From: Pseudomonas sp. IPO3778
GTDB lineage: Bacteria > Pseudomonadota > Gammaproteobacteria > Pseudomonadales > Pseudomonadaceae
Direction of reading: 5' to 3'
Assembly: GCF_013386825.1 (NCBI RefSeq)
Contig: NZ_JACARC010000010.1
Span: 1-64,000, forward strand
DNA length: 64,000 nt
Shown here: positions 9,684-18,626 of the stretch, in pieces
Layout of the letters: each line of letters begins with the position of its first letter
How positions within the stretch are numbered: position 1 is the first letter of the stretch
Notes under the pieces: model-generated
What the model was told of the DNA's origin: nothing
The model's database searches: none
The model's input: only the letters and a program-made list of their open reading frames with translations
Translations under genes and position numbers: made by a program

Positions 9684-12593
9684 ATGTTGCTCGCCACGTT
9701 GATTCACCGCGCCAGTCTGCCATGCCCGCAAATAGGGCCGGAGCCTGCGGCGCAGCTACTGGAGCAGCATTACGGCCTTGGCGGGGCGTTACAGTCCCTT
9801 GGCAGCCAGCAAGACCTCAACTACCGAGTCGACAGTGACCGGGGCCGTTTTGTGCTGAAAATCTGCCGGGGCGATTACGCGGCCGTCGAGTTGCAGGCCC
9901 AGCATGCTGCCCTCAAACATCTGCAGGAACATTCGAATGTGCGGGTGCCCAAGGTCATCACGTCCCTTAACGGCGCAGAACTGCTGACCGAAACCGTCGC
10001 CGGGCAAACCGTGCACCTGCGGTTGCTGGATTATATCGACGGCCAGCCGCTGACCCATCTGCCCCATTTGGGCCGCGAAGTGATCGCAGGCTTCGGCGAA
10101 CTGTGCGGGCGCATGAGCCTGGCATTGGCCGGTTTCGAGCATCCGGGCCTGGAACGCACCCTGCAATGGGACCCGCGTCATGCCCTTGAGCTGATCACCC
10201 ATTTGCTCTCGACCCTCGAAAACCTTCCCCAGCGGGCTGCGCTGGAGCAGGTGGTCGAGCAGGTGGAACGCCGCGTGCGGCCTTTAGCCGATCACCTGCC
10301 GTGGCAAGCCGTGCACATGGACATCACCGATGACAACGTGGTGTGGCAGCGCGACGCCCAGCGGCATTGGCAGGTGCAGGGTGTGATCGATTTCGGCGAC
10401 CTGGTGCGCACCTGGCGCATTGCCGACCTGTCGGTGACCTGTGCGGCACTGCTGCACCATGCCGAGGGCGATCCGTTCGCCATCCTGCCGGCGATCCAGG
10501 CGTGCCACGGGATTACCCCGTTGCAGCACGAAGAGCTGCAGGCGCTGTGGCCGCTGATCGTCGCGCGGGCTGCGGTGTTGGTGCTGAGCAGCGAACAGCA
10601 GCAGGGCCTGGACCCGGATAACGCTTACCTGTTGAAGAACGCCGAGCATGAGTGGGAAATTTTCAACGTGGCCACCTCGGTACCCTTTGAGGTGATGGAG
10701 GCGGCGATCCTGAGCAGCGTGGGTGTCGCGTTGCCGCCCATCGCTGGCGAAGGTTTCGCGCCTTTGTTGCCGGGGTTGGTCGGGCACGAGTTCGCCCTGA
10801 TCGACCTGGGGGTATTGAGCCCGCATTTCGAGGCGGGGAATTGGCAGCAGGCAGGTATTGATCGTCGGCTGTTAGAGGAGGCGGCCCTGGTTCATGGGCT
10901 GGCCGCCAGCCGTTATGGTCAATACCGGCTGTCCCGCACCCAGCCCGACAGCGCCGGCGAGCCGGAGACTTTCCCGCTGCACGTAGAACTGCACATGCCC
11001 TTGGGCGCTGCGGTGGAAGCGCCGTTCGCCGGCACCTTGCGCTACGCCGCCGTCGGCGTGCTGTGCCTGCACAGCGCGCAGTTGAGTGTGCGTTTGTGGG
11101 GTGTGAAGACTTTGCTGCAGCACGACGCTGCGGTGGTTAAAGGCCAAGTGCTCGGCGAGGTCATGGCGCCGCTGATGGTGCAACTGTGCCGCGCCGAACT
11201 TGAGCCGCCGTTGTTCTGCACGCCCTCACGGGCCGCCGCCTGGCAAGCGCTGTGCCCATCCCCGGCCACTTTGCTGGGGCTGGCGTGTGACGCCGAGCCG
11301 GAGCTGGACCCCGAAGCCCTGTTGGCCCGTCGCGACGCCAGTTTCGCCCGCTCGCAAAAACATTATTACGTCGACCCGCCGCGCATCGAGCGCGGCTGGC
11401 GCAATCACCTGATCGACATGCAGGGCCGCTCCTACCTCGACATGCTCAACAACGTTGCGGTGCTTGGCCATGGCCACCCGCGCATGGCCCAGGTGGCGGC
11501 GCGGCAATGGTCGCTGCTCAATACCAACTCGCGCTTCCACTACGCGGCAATTGCCGAATTCTCCGAGCGGTTGCTGGCGCTGGCGCCGGGTTCCATGGAC
11601 CGGGTGTTCCTGGTCAACAGCGGCACCGAAGCCAATGACCTGGCGATCCGCCTGGCGTGGGCCTACAGCGGCGGGCGCGACATGCTCAGCGTGCTGGAGG
11701 CCTATCACGGCTGGTCGGTGGCGGCGGACGCGGTGTCGACCTCGATTGCCGACAACCCCCAGGCCCTGAGCAGCCGCCCGGACTGGGTGCACCCGGTGAC
11801 CGCGCCGAATACCTATCGCGGCGAGTTCCGCGGGCAGGGCAGTGCGCCCGACTATGTACGCAGCGTGGAACACAACCTGGCGAAAATCGCCGCGCAGAAC
11901 CGCCAACTGGCGGGCTTCATTTGTGAGCCGGTGTACGGCAATGCCGGCGGGATTTCCTTGCCGCCGGGCTATTTGCAGCAGGTGTACGCCCTGGTTCGGG
12001 AACAGGGTGGCGTGTGCATCGCCGATGAAGTGCAGGTGGGTTACGGCCGCATGGGCCATTTTTTCTGGGGCTTTGAAGAGCAGGGCGTAGTGCCGGACAT
12101 CATCACCATGGCCAAGGGTATGGGCAACGGCCAGCCGTTGGGCGCGGTGATCACCCGCCGGGAAATCGCCGAGGCGCTGGAGGCCGAGGGTTACTTCTTC
12201 TCGTCGTCAGGCGGCAGCCCGGTAAGTTGCCGCATCGGCATGGCGGTGCTGGACGTGATGGAGGAAGAAAAACTGTGGGAAAACGCCCAGGTGGTAGGCG
12301 GGCACTTCAAGGCACGGTTGGAGGCGTTGGTGGAACAGCATCCATTGGTGGGCGCGGTGCATGGCTCCGGATTTTACCTGGGGTTGGAATTGGTCCGCGA
12401 CCGGCACACCCTGGAACCGGCCACCGAAGAGACTGCGCTGCTGTGCGATCGGCTGCGGGAGCTGGGGATTTTCATGCAGCCCACCGGTGACTATCTGAAC
12501 ATCCTCAAGATCAAGCCGCCCATGGTCACCTCCCGGCAAAGCGTGGATTTCTTCGTCGACATGCTGGCGAAGGTATTAGAGGAAGGCCTGTAA
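9684..12593 (+). CDS. Fused APH-type kinase / M23-like domain / class III PLP aminotransferase
   Basis: A 969-residue three-part protein. Residues about 1-330 form an aminoglycoside-phosphotransferase-like kinase with catalytic loop H211-x-D213-x4-N218 and metal-binding DFGD at 236-239. Residues about 350-540 resemble an M23/LytM peptidase domain. Its first metal motif is degenerate (H433-x3-H437 instead of H-x3-D) and I see no C-terminal HxH, so it is probably non-catalytic. Residues about 545-965 are a class III aminotransferase with NSGTEANDLAIRLA, DEVQVGYGRMG and the PLP lysine K811 in TMAKGMGNG. Separate vertebrate homologues of the end domains are hydroxylysine kinase and ammoniophospholyases. 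By analogy (inference) the protein may phosphorylate an amino alcohol or hydroxylysine and then eliminate phosphate and ammonia. It precedes aguBA by 125 bp. Confidence 0.8.
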   Translation: MLLATLIHRASLPCPQIGPEPAAQLLEQHYGLGGALQSLGSQQDLNYRVDSDRGRFVLKICRGDYAAVELQAQHAALKHLQEHSNVRVPKVITSLNGAELLTETVAGQTVHLRLLDYIDGQPLTHLPHLGREVIAGFGELCGRMSLALAGFEHPGLERTLQWDPRHALELITHLLSTLENLPQRAALEQVVEQVERRVRPLADHLPWQAVHMDITDDNVVWQRDAQRHWQVQGVIDFGDLVRTWRIADLSVTCAALLHHAEGDPFAILPAIQACHGITPLQHEELQALWPLIVARAAVLVLSSEQQQGLDPDNAYLLKNAEHEWEIFNVATSVPFEVMEAAILSSVGVALPPIAGEGFAPLLPGLVGHEFALIDLGVLSPHFEAGNWQQAGIDRRLLEEAALVHGLAASRYGQYRLSRTQPDSAGEPETFPLHVELHMPLGAAVEAPFAGTLRYAAVGVLCLHSAQLSVRLWGVKTLLQHDAAVVKGQVLGEVMAPLMVQLCRAELEPPLFCTPSRAAAWQALCPSPATLLGLACDAEPELDPEALLARRDASFARSQKHYYVDPPRIERGWRNHLIDMQGRSYLDMLNNVAVLGHGHPRMAQVAARQWSLLNTNSRFHYAAIAEFSERLLALAPGSMDRVFLVNSGTEANDLAIRLAWAYSGGRDMLSVLEAYHGWSVAADAVSTSIADNPQALSSRPDWVHPVTAPNTYRGEFRGQGSAPDYVRSVEHNLAKIAAQNRQLAGFICEPVYGNAGGISLPPGYLQQVYALVREQGGVCIADEVQVGYGRMGHFFWGFEEQGVVPDIITMAKGMGNGQPLGAVITRREIAEALEAEGYFFSSSGGSPVSCRIGMAVLDVMEEEKLWENAQVVGGHFKARLEALVEQHPLVGAVHGSGFYLGLELVRDRHTLEPATEETALLCDRLRELGIFMQPTGDYLNILKIKPPMVTSRQSVDFFVDMLAKVLEEGL

Positions 12594-12597
12594 TAAA

Positions 12598-12685
12598 AAA
12601 GTCGATTGTTATCGGTAAAATATGATCATTTTTCGATGGTCGGATAACTATTAGCTTCAAAAGCCGATTTTTATCCGTTATAAAG
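12598..12685 (+). promoter_or_regulatory. Repeated TTATCSG elements upstream of aguBA
   Basis: Two direct copies of about 24 bases, AAAGTCGATTGTTATCGG at 12598 and AAAGCCGATTTTTATCCG at 12660, lie about 62 bp apart (near six helical turns). A third TTATCCG in inverse orientation sits between them at about 12641-12647, next to a central ATGATCAT palindrome. This arrangement suggests an operator or activator site controlling aguB-aguA. The regulator is not identifiable from the window. Confidence 0.45.
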
Positions 12686-12718
12686 GCGTCCACGTGCCCG
12701 CCGCCGAGGAGATGATTC

Positions 12719-13597
12719 ATGAGCCGTATCGTTACCGTTGCCGCGACCCAGATGGCCTGTTCCTGGGACCTTGAAGCCAATCTCGAGACCGCTGAAAAGC
12801 GTGTGCGCGAGGCGGCCGCCAAGGGGGCACAGATCATTTTGATCCAGGAGCTGTTCGAGGCCCCGTACTTCTGCCAGAAACCCAACCCGGACTACCTGCA
12901 ACTGGCGACCACGGTCGAAGACAACGTTGCAATCAAGCACTTCCAGAACGTCGCCCGGGAGCTGCAAGTGGTGCTGCCCATCAGCTTCTACGAGTTGGCC
13001 GGGCGCGCGCGTTTCAACAGCATCGCGATCATTGATGCAGACGGCTCCAACCTCGGGATTTATCGGAAAAGCCACATCCCGGACGGCCCGGGCTACCATG
13101 AAAAGTATTACTTCAACCCCGGCGACACCGGCTTCAAGGTGTGGAACACCCGCTATGCGAAGATCGGCGTGGGCATCTGTTGGGACCAGTGGTTTCCTGA
13201 AGCTGCCCGCAGCATGGCGCTGCAAGGCGCGGAAATCCTGTTCTACCCGACCGCCATCGGCAGCGAGCCCCACGACAAGCGCATCTCGTCCCGCGACCAT
13301 TGGCAGCGCGTGCAACAAGGCCATGCCGGCGCCAACCTGATGCCGTTGGTGGCCAGTAACCGCATCGGTAATGAAGCGCAGGACGGTTACGACATCACCT
13401 TCTACGGCTCGTCCTTCATTGCCAACCAATACGGCGAGAAAGTCGCAGAACTCAACGAAACCGAAGAGGGCATCCTGGTGCACCGCTTCGATCTCGATGA
13501 ACTTGAACACATCCGCAGCGCCTGGGGTTCGTTCCGCGACCGCCGTCCGAACCTGTATGGTGCGCTTAAAACCCTCGACGGTTCCCTGGAGTCCTGA
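12719..13597 (+). CDS. aguB: N-carbamoylputrescine amidase AguB
   Basis: A 292-residue carbon-nitrogen hydrolase (nitrilase superfamily) converting N-carbamoylputrescine to putrescine, CO2 and ammonia. The Glu-Lys-Cys triad is intact: E44 in LIQELFE, K117 in YRKSHIPDG and C154 in GVGICWDQWFPE. The start is preceded by GAGGAG. It is followed six bases later by aguA, giving an aguBA operon that lets the cell use agmatine as a carbon and nitrogen source and as a polyamine precursor. Confidence 0.95.
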   Translation: MSRIVTVAATQMACSWDLEANLETAEKRVREAAAKGAQIILIQELFEAPYFCQKPNPDYLQLATTVEDNVAIKHFQNVARELQVVLPISFYELAGRARFNSIAIIDADGSNLGIYRKSHIPDGPGYHEKYYFNPGDTGFKVWNTRYAKIGVGICWDQWFPEAARSMALQGAEILFYPTAIGSEPHDKRISSRDHWQRVQQGHAGANLMPLVASNRIGNEAQDGYDITFYGSSFIANQYGEKVAELNETEEGILVHRFDLDELEHIRSAWGSFRDRRPNLYGALKTLDGSLES

Positions 13598-13603
13598 ATC
13601 GCC

Positions 13604-14710
13604 ATGACCACTTTGCACAGCACCCCCCGCGCCGACGGCTTCCATATGCCTGCCGAATGGGCGCCACAAACCCAAACCTGGATGATCTGGCCCGAGCGCC
13701 CGGACAACTGGCGCCTGGGCGGCAAGCCGGCGCAGGCTGCCCACGTGGCGGTGGCCAAGGCTATCGCACGCTTTGAGCCGGTGACCGTGGCGGTCTCGGC
13801 CGGCCAGTACGAAAACGCCCGCGCGCGCCTCGACGTGCCGAATATTCGCCTGGTGGAAATGTCCAGCGACGACGCCTGGGTGCGCGACACCGGGCCGACC
13901 TTCGTGATCAACAACAGCGGCGAAGTGCGTGGGGTGAACTGGGACTTCAACGCTTGGGGCGGCTTTGATGGCGGCCTTTACTCGCCGTGGAACCGTGATG
14001 CCCAGGTGGGCGGCAAGATCCTCGAGATCGAACGCAGCCCGCGTTATCGCACCGAAGGGTTTGTGCTGGAAGGTGGCTCGATTCACGTCGACGGCGAAGG
14101 CACCCTGATCACCACCGAAGAATGCCTGCTCAACCGCAATCGCAACCCGCACCTTGGCCGTGAGGAAATCGAAGCGGTGCTCAGCGCCAACCTGGCGGTG
14201 GATAAGATCATCTGGCTGCCGGATGGCCTGTTCAACGACGAAACCGACGGGCATGTGGATAACTTCTGCTGCTATGTGCGCCCGGGCGAAGTGTTGCTGG
14301 CCTGGACCGACGACCCGCAAGACCCGAACTACGCGCGCTGCCACGCCGCCATGGACGTACTGCAAAGCAGCACGGACGCCCAGGGCCGCTCGTTCACAGT
14401 GCATAAAATGCCGATCCCGGGGCCGCTGTACGCCACCGAGGAGGAATGTGCAGGCGTGGATCCGGTAGACGGCACCCAAGAGCGCAATCCCACCGTGCGG
14501 TTGGCGGGTTCCTACGTGAACTTCCTGATCGTCAACGGCGGCATCATCGCGCCGAGCTTCGACGACCCGCTGGACAGCCGTGCCAAGGAAATCCTGCAGA
14601 ACCTGTTCCCGCAGCACGAAGTGGTGATGGTGCCTGGCCGCGAACTGTTACTGGGGGGCGGAAACATCCACTGCCTGACCCAGCAACAGCCGGCCCCGCA
14701 CAAAAACTGA
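13604..14710 (+). CDS. aguA: Agmatine deiminase AguA
   Basis: Hydrolyses agmatine to N-carbamoylputrescine and ammonia, the substrate of AguB. The 368-residue protein belongs to the Porphyromonas-type peptidyl-arginine deiminase superfamily. The [10 protein letters not shown] segment (about 87-96), the [10 protein letters not shown] segment with the catalytic histidine, and the nucleophile C357 in [12 protein letters not shown] are all present; C357 matches the numbering I remember for the Pseudomonas enzyme. Last gene of the operon, followed by a clear intrinsic terminator. Confidence 0.96.
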   Translation: MTTLHSTPRADGFHMPAEWAPQTQTWMIWPERPDNWRLGGKPAQAAHVAVAKAIARFEPVTVAVSAGQYENARARLDVPNIRLVEMSSDDAWVRDTGPTFVINNSGEVRGVNWDFNAWGGFDGGLYSPWNRDAQVGGKILEIERSPRYRTEGFVLEGGSIHVDGEGTLITTEECLLNRNRNPHLGREEIEAVLSANLAVDKIIWLPDGLFNDETDGHVDNFCCYVRPGEVLLAWTDDPQDPNYARCHAAMDVLQSSTDAQGRSFTVHKMPIPGPLYATEEECAGVDPVDGTQERNPTVRLAGSYVNFLIVNGGIIAPSFDDPLDSRAKEILQNLFPQHEVVMVPGRELLLGGGNIHCLTQQQPAPHKN

Positions 14711-14780
14711 GTGCACTTGTAACAGCCCAATGCCGGTTTGAACGGCCATCGAGCGCGCCGCTGTGCGCGCGCTCACAGCA

Positions 14781-14814
14781 AGCCCACGGCCCGTCAGGTT
14801 CGTGGGCTTTTTTG
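14781..14814 (+). terminator. Intrinsic terminator of aguBA
   Basis: Perfect stem AGCCCACG / CGTGGGCT (14781-14788 with 14801-14808) around a 12-base loop, followed by a run of six T. Confidence 0.85.
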
Positions 14815-14953
14815 TGTCGATGTGCCGACAAACCGGGCACATTGGCATAGCTCTTGTATCGTTGTTGCCACACAGAGCACGGTGTATGACTAAGCGGTTC
14901 TGTCATAAACCTTGAGTAAGTTAGCCGCTCAAGCCGTCGGAGAGAGCGCTGAA

Positions 14954-15166
14954 ATGAATGCCGATATCAACCTGATGTACAAGCGTACGTTCCACCCCCT
15001 GCGGGTGAACGGTGACGCGATCCATGCGCTGGCGCTCTGGTTGAAGGCAAACGGTTCCAGGCAGATCAGGACGCCCGACCCGCGCCGGGTGATGAGCGAA
15101 CGGTACCCAGTGGGGCTGTTCAGCGAGGATGAGGTGCAGGCGTTGTGTGAGTTGATGAAAGACTGA
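14954..15166 (+). CDS. Small conserved hypothetical protein
   Basis: A 70-residue acidic/basic mixed protein with no signal peptide or membrane segment, starting MNADINLMYKRTFHPLRVNG. The start was chosen over an upstream in-frame ATG (14912) because GGAGAGA lies eight bases before it. I do not recognise a domain. Small proteins like this occur in fluorescent pseudomonads, but I cannot give a function. It has its own upstream region after the aguA terminator and ends about 30 bases before a REP pair. Confidence 0.55.
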   Translation: MNADINLMYKRTFHPLRVNGDAIHALALWLKANGSRQIRTPDPRRVMSERYPVGLFSEDEVQALCELMKD

Positions 15167-15195
15167 CGGTTGTTTTTCAATGTTGCACTGGACCT

Positions 15196-15329
15196 TGTGG
15201 CGAGGGAGCTTGCTCCCGTTGGGTTGCGCAGCAGCCCCAAAACAGATCACCGGGTTCTATCTGAAAAAACACAGTCGCCTCATTTTGGGGGCGCTTCGCA
15301 CCCCAACGGGAGCAAGCTCCCTCGCCACA
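15196..15329. repeat. REP-type long inverted repeat (second class)
   Basis: Outer arms GTGGCGAGGGAGCTTGCTCC and complement begin at 15197 and end at 15329; inner arms GCCCCAAAA and TTTTGGGGGC extend the pairing. This GGCGAGGGAGC class is different from the GGGAGC[TC]GGCTTGCC class. It lies between a small hypothetical gene and the convergent TonB receptor gene. A second copy is at 33047. Confidence 0.8.
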
Positions 15330-15346
15330 GAAAAGTGCGTTGCTGT

Positions 15347-17431
15347 TTAGAAACTGTATGTTCCGGTAACCACCAGGCTCCGCGGGTCCCCAAACTGAAT
15401 CTGCGCCGCGCTGGTCGCTGAGGCGTAGTAGGTCTTGTCGCTGATATTGTTCAGCGCCGCCCGTACATCCCATTCTTTCTGCCGGAACCCGGCCAGTGCA
15501 TCCCAGCGTCCGTAACCCGGCAGGGCCACGGTGTTGAGGTTGTCGGCATAGCGCTCACCCACCAGGGTCAACCCGGTTTCCGCGTACCAACCCATCTCCG
15601 GCTTCCAGGTGACGAACAGGCTGGCATTGCGCTTGGCCACGTCGCTGATGCGCTTGCCTTCAAAACCGTTGTTGTCCTTCACCACCGTGGCGTCCTGCAG
15701 GCCGACGCCACCGCGCACGTACCAGTTGCCGACGATCTTGCCGGCAGCGGTCAACTCCACGCCCCGGGAGCGTTGCTCGCCGCTGAGCAGGGTGATGGTC
15801 GGGTCCAGCGGGTCGCGGGTGCGGCGGTTGTAGAGTTCCAGTTCATACACCGCCAGGGTGGTGCTCAAGCGGTCATCGAGCCAGTCGCTCTTGACCCCGA
15901 TTTCCTTCTGCCTGGTCAGTTCCGGGCTCAGGTCGTTGGCGTTGCCCGCCGCGTTGGGCGTGATGCCGATCAGGCCGCCACCGGTGGGCGAGAAGGTCTT
16001 GCTCCACGAGGCATAGAACGAGTGGTGTTCCAGCGGCGTCCAGACCAGGCCCACGCGCGGGCTGGTGCTGTGGCTCACGACCTGTTCCGAGGCGTTGGTC
16101 AATTGGTTGGTGGACTCGACATCAAAGCGGTCATAGCGCAAACCGGCGAGCAGTTGCCATTGATCGTTCAGGCGCAATTGGTCCTGCACATACACGCCCT
16201 GGCTTTGCACTTCGGTGTGGCTGCTGCTGAAGGCCGGCAGGCGACCGTAGTGGCGCAAGCCCGGGTTGGGGTTGTACACATCCACGCTCGGCACAGCGGC
16301 GAGCGGAGCCCGATAGAGTTTTGGGTCACGGCGCTGGTTGCCCAACTCCACTCCGGTCAGCAAGCGATGCTCCAGGCCAAAGGTGCTGAAGCCGCCTTCC
16401 AGCTCGACGTTGTTGAGGATGTTGCGGGTGGTCAAGTCCTGCTGCCAGCGCTGGCGCCCGACCTTGTTGGTTTTGGGGTCGTAGCTGACGGCGTAGGTGT
16501 TGTCGAAGTCGCTGTCGAGGGTGAACACGCCCAGCGTATGGCGCAGTTGCCAACTGTCATTCAACTCATAGGCAAGCCGGGAACGCAGGGACTGGGACTT
16601 GTCGTCGATGTAATCGCGCTTGTCACCATAAGTGGTGCCCCGGCTGACATCCGCCGGCCGCCCATTGACCCCTGGAATGCCACGGTCCGGCGTGCGGTTG
16701 TAGCGGCTGTATTCGTACTGCACCAGCCAGTTCAGGTCCGGGGTCAGTTGCCAGCTCATGGACGGTGCAAACAGTTGGCGATTGCCGCTGACGCCATCGC
16801 GGAAACTGTTGTTGTCCTCATTGCCCATGTTCAGGCGCAGGCTGATGGTATCGGTGGGGTCGGTGCTGAGGTCGGCATACAGGCTGCGCAAATCATTGCT
16901 GCCGCCCTGGGCTTCGATGCTGGAGGCGCGACCGGCCTGGGGCAGCTTGCTGACGCGGTTGACGATCCCGCCCTGGCCGCCGCGCCCGTACAACACGGCC
17001 GCCGGGCCTTTGAGCACCTCGATGCGCTCGATGTTGTGCAGGTCGCGCACGTATTGGCTGTCGTCGCGAATGCCGTCCAGGTAGAAATCGTTGCTGGCGT
17101 CGAAGCCGCGGATGCGCAAGCCGTCGAACCGTGTGTCGGCGCCGCTGCTGACGTTGGGCACACCGCTCAAGGCCTGGCCCAGGTCATTGGTGCCGTAGGA
17201 GCGCAGGCTCTCGGTTTTGACCGAGTCGATGGCCTGGGGCACGTAGCGCACGGGCGTGGCCGTGCGGGTCGCGGTGCTGGTTTCCTTGACGCGCGGGTCG
17301 TCTTCGTCGGCTTCGGCGCTCACGGAAGTTTCCGGCAGGACGGTGGCAGCGCAGGCAAATCCGGCAGACAGCAGTACAGAAAGCCCAAGGGTTATGGGCG
17401 TCAGGCGCAGGGCAGGCATCGGGGTGTGCAT
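15347..17431 (-). CDS. TonB-dependent siderophore receptor
   Basis: A 694-residue outer-membrane receptor. A signal peptide (about 1-28, ending FACAA) precedes a short TonB-box/linker region and a plug domain with RIRGFDASNDFYLDGIRDD and EVLKGPAAVLYGRGGQGGIVN. A 22-strand-type barrel follows, ending in the C-terminal phenylalanine typical of barrel proteins (GTYSF). There is no N-terminal STN signalling domain, so it probably does not signal to an anti-sigma factor. The plug resembles catecholate/hydroxamate siderophore receptors (FhuE/Fiu-like), but the ligand cannot be set. A Fur-box-like sequence lies about 28 bp upstream. A second Met four codons in (17417-17419) is a possible start. Confidence 0.88.
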   Translation of the reverse strand: MHTPMPALRLTPITLGLSVLLSAGFACAATVLPETSVSAEADEDDPRVKETSTATRTATPVRYVPQAIDSVKTESLRSYGTNDLGQALSGVPNVSSGADTRFDGLRIRGFDASNDFYLDGIRDDSQYVRDLHNIERIEVLKGPAAVLYGRGGQGGIVNRVSKLPQAGRASSIEAQGGSNDLRSLYADLSTDPTDTISLRLNMGNEDNNSFRDGVSGNRQLFAPSMSWQLTPDLNWLVQYEYSRYNRTPDRGIPGVNGRPADVSRGTTYGDKRDYIDDKSQSLRSRLAYELNDSWQLRHTLGVFTLDSDFDNTYAVSYDPKTNKVGRQRWQQDLTTRNILNNVELEGGFSTFGLEHRLLTGVELGNQRRDPKLYRAPLAAVPSVDVYNPNPGLRHYGRLPAFSSSHTEVQSQGVYVQDQLRLNDQWQLLAGLRYDRFDVESTNQLTNASEQVVSHSTSPRVGLVWTPLEHHSFYASWSKTFSPTGGGLIGITPNAAGNANDLSPELTRQKEIGVKSDWLDDRLSTTLAVYELELYNRRTRDPLDPTITLLSGEQRSRGVELTAAGKIVGNWYVRGGVGLQDATVVKDNNGFEGKRISDVAKRNASLFVTWKPEMGWYAETGLTLVGERYADNLNTVALPGYGRWDALAGFRQKEWDVRAALNNISDKTYYASATSAAQIQFGDPRSLVVTGTYSF

Positions 17432-17458
17432 CCAAAAAGGGTGGGAGGATAAAAGCGC

Positions 17459-17477
17459 GTTAATGGTAATGCTTACT
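17459..17477. promoter_or_regulatory. Candidate Fur box
   Basis: GTTAATGGTAATGCTTACT matches the 19-base Fur consensus GATAATGATAATCATTATC at 13 positions by hand alignment. It is placed upstream of the TonB receptor, consistent with iron repression. Confidence 0.6.
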
Positions 17478-17646
17478 ATTTGCGCAGGTTATCTATTCCT
17501 AAACGTACCTTTCTGAAAACTGTTACGGCATATGTTTTTCAGGGGTATTCGACCGATTCTCGAAACAGTCTGAAAGCCAATCCGGGGTTTTTCCCAACTG
17601 TGCGTAAGACTAATCTGCCGGGCATCAACGCCTCTTGGAGCCCGTC

Positions 17647-18357
17647 ATGTCGGCAGCCACGCTTCACTACATTTACGACCCGCTGTGCGGCTGGTGTTAC
17701 GGCGCCGAGCCGCTGCTGCACGCGGCCCAGGTGGTATTGCCGGTCCAGTTGCACGGTGGGGGCATGATGACCGGCGCCAATCGCCAATCCGTCTCGCCGC
17801 AGCTGCGTGACTACGTAATGCCCCATGACCGGCGCATCGCCGAGTACACCGGGCAACCGTTTGGCGAGGCGTACTTCGAAGGCTTATTGCGCGACACCGG
17901 CGCGGTGTTCGACTCGGCCCCACCGATCAGCGCCGTGCTGGCCGCCGAAAAAATCGCCGGCCGCGGTTTGGAACTGCTGGCGCGTTTGCAGACGGCGCAC
18001 TACGTGGAAGGTCGCCGAATCGCCGATAACGACGTGCTGTTGAATCTGGCCGAATCTATCGGTTTGGATCCCCAGGCGTTTAAGGCCGCTTTCGATGAGG
18101 TCCTGGGTGCAGAAACGCTCGCTCACATCAAAAACAGCCGCCACTGGCTGGCAAAAATCGGCGGCCAGGGCTTTCCCACGTTGGCCCTGGAGCAGGGCGG
18201 CCAGCTTCAGTTACTCGACATCAGCCCCTGGCTGGGCAGGCCAGAAGCCTTCACGGTTTGGCTGAGACAAACAGTCGCAATTTCGATTCAAACCACCCAA
18301 TCGAGTGCACCAATCTGTGGCTTGCAAGGGTGTGACGATCCGAGAAGTGCTGGATAG
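17647..18357 (+). CDS. DsbA-family thioredoxin-fold protein
   Basis: A 236-residue cytoplasmic-type (no signal peptide) member of the DsbA/FrnE group. The redox motif C14-G15-W16-C17 is in YDPLCGWCYGAEPLL, and a cis-Pro-like GFPTLAL segment lies near residue 180. The start at 17647 was preferred to an in-frame TTG at 17635 because TTGGAG sits six bases upstream. The last about 30 residues are an unusual tail with a second Cys pair (ICGLQGC) beyond the normal fold end. Divergent from the TonB receptor, so it could share the iron-controlled intergenic region. Substrate unknown. Confidence 0.78.
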   Translation: MSAATLHYIYDPLCGWCYGAEPLLHAAQVVLPVQLHGGGMMTGANRQSVSPQLRDYVMPHDRRIAEYTGQPFGEAYFEGLLRDTGAVFDSAPPISAVLAAEKIAGRGLELLARLQTAHYVEGRRIADNDVLLNLAESIGLDPQAFKAAFDEVLGAETLAHIKNSRHWLAKIGGQGFPTLALEQGGQLQLLDISPWLGRPEAFTVWLRQTVAISIQTTQSSAPICGLQGCDDPRSAG

Positions 18358-18505
18358 AGCCTTGCACAGTGATGGCTATTTAATAGTTCTTAGACTTTTT
18401 TAGCCTAAATACAGACGATTCACGAAATTGACACACAGTTAAGGGCGCGGATAGGATTCGCCCCAACGCCTGTGGCTAACCGCCATGACTTCCCCAATAA
18501 AAAAA

Positions 18506-18541
18506 GGCCCGCGGCATATTCAGTCGTCCGCGGGCCTTTTT
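18506..18541. terminator. Bidirectional-looking intrinsic terminator
   Basis: Stem GGCCCGCGG / CCGCGGGCC with a T run after and an A run before. It separates the DsbA-like gene from the porin gene. The other bases between 18358 and 18626 hold no supported gene; the porin promoter is probably just downstream of this hairpin. Confidence 0.8.
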
Positions 18542-18626
18542 TTATCTGGAAAAGTCGACACCAGAAAAGCAACACGGAGCCTGGTGTCACAGCGCGTACT
18601 CAACCAGTAATAAGGAATATAAGAAA

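Noticed and set aside
12671..14617. A 648-codon open frame antisense to aguB and aguA
   Set aside because: The sense strand encodes two enzymes with complete active sites.
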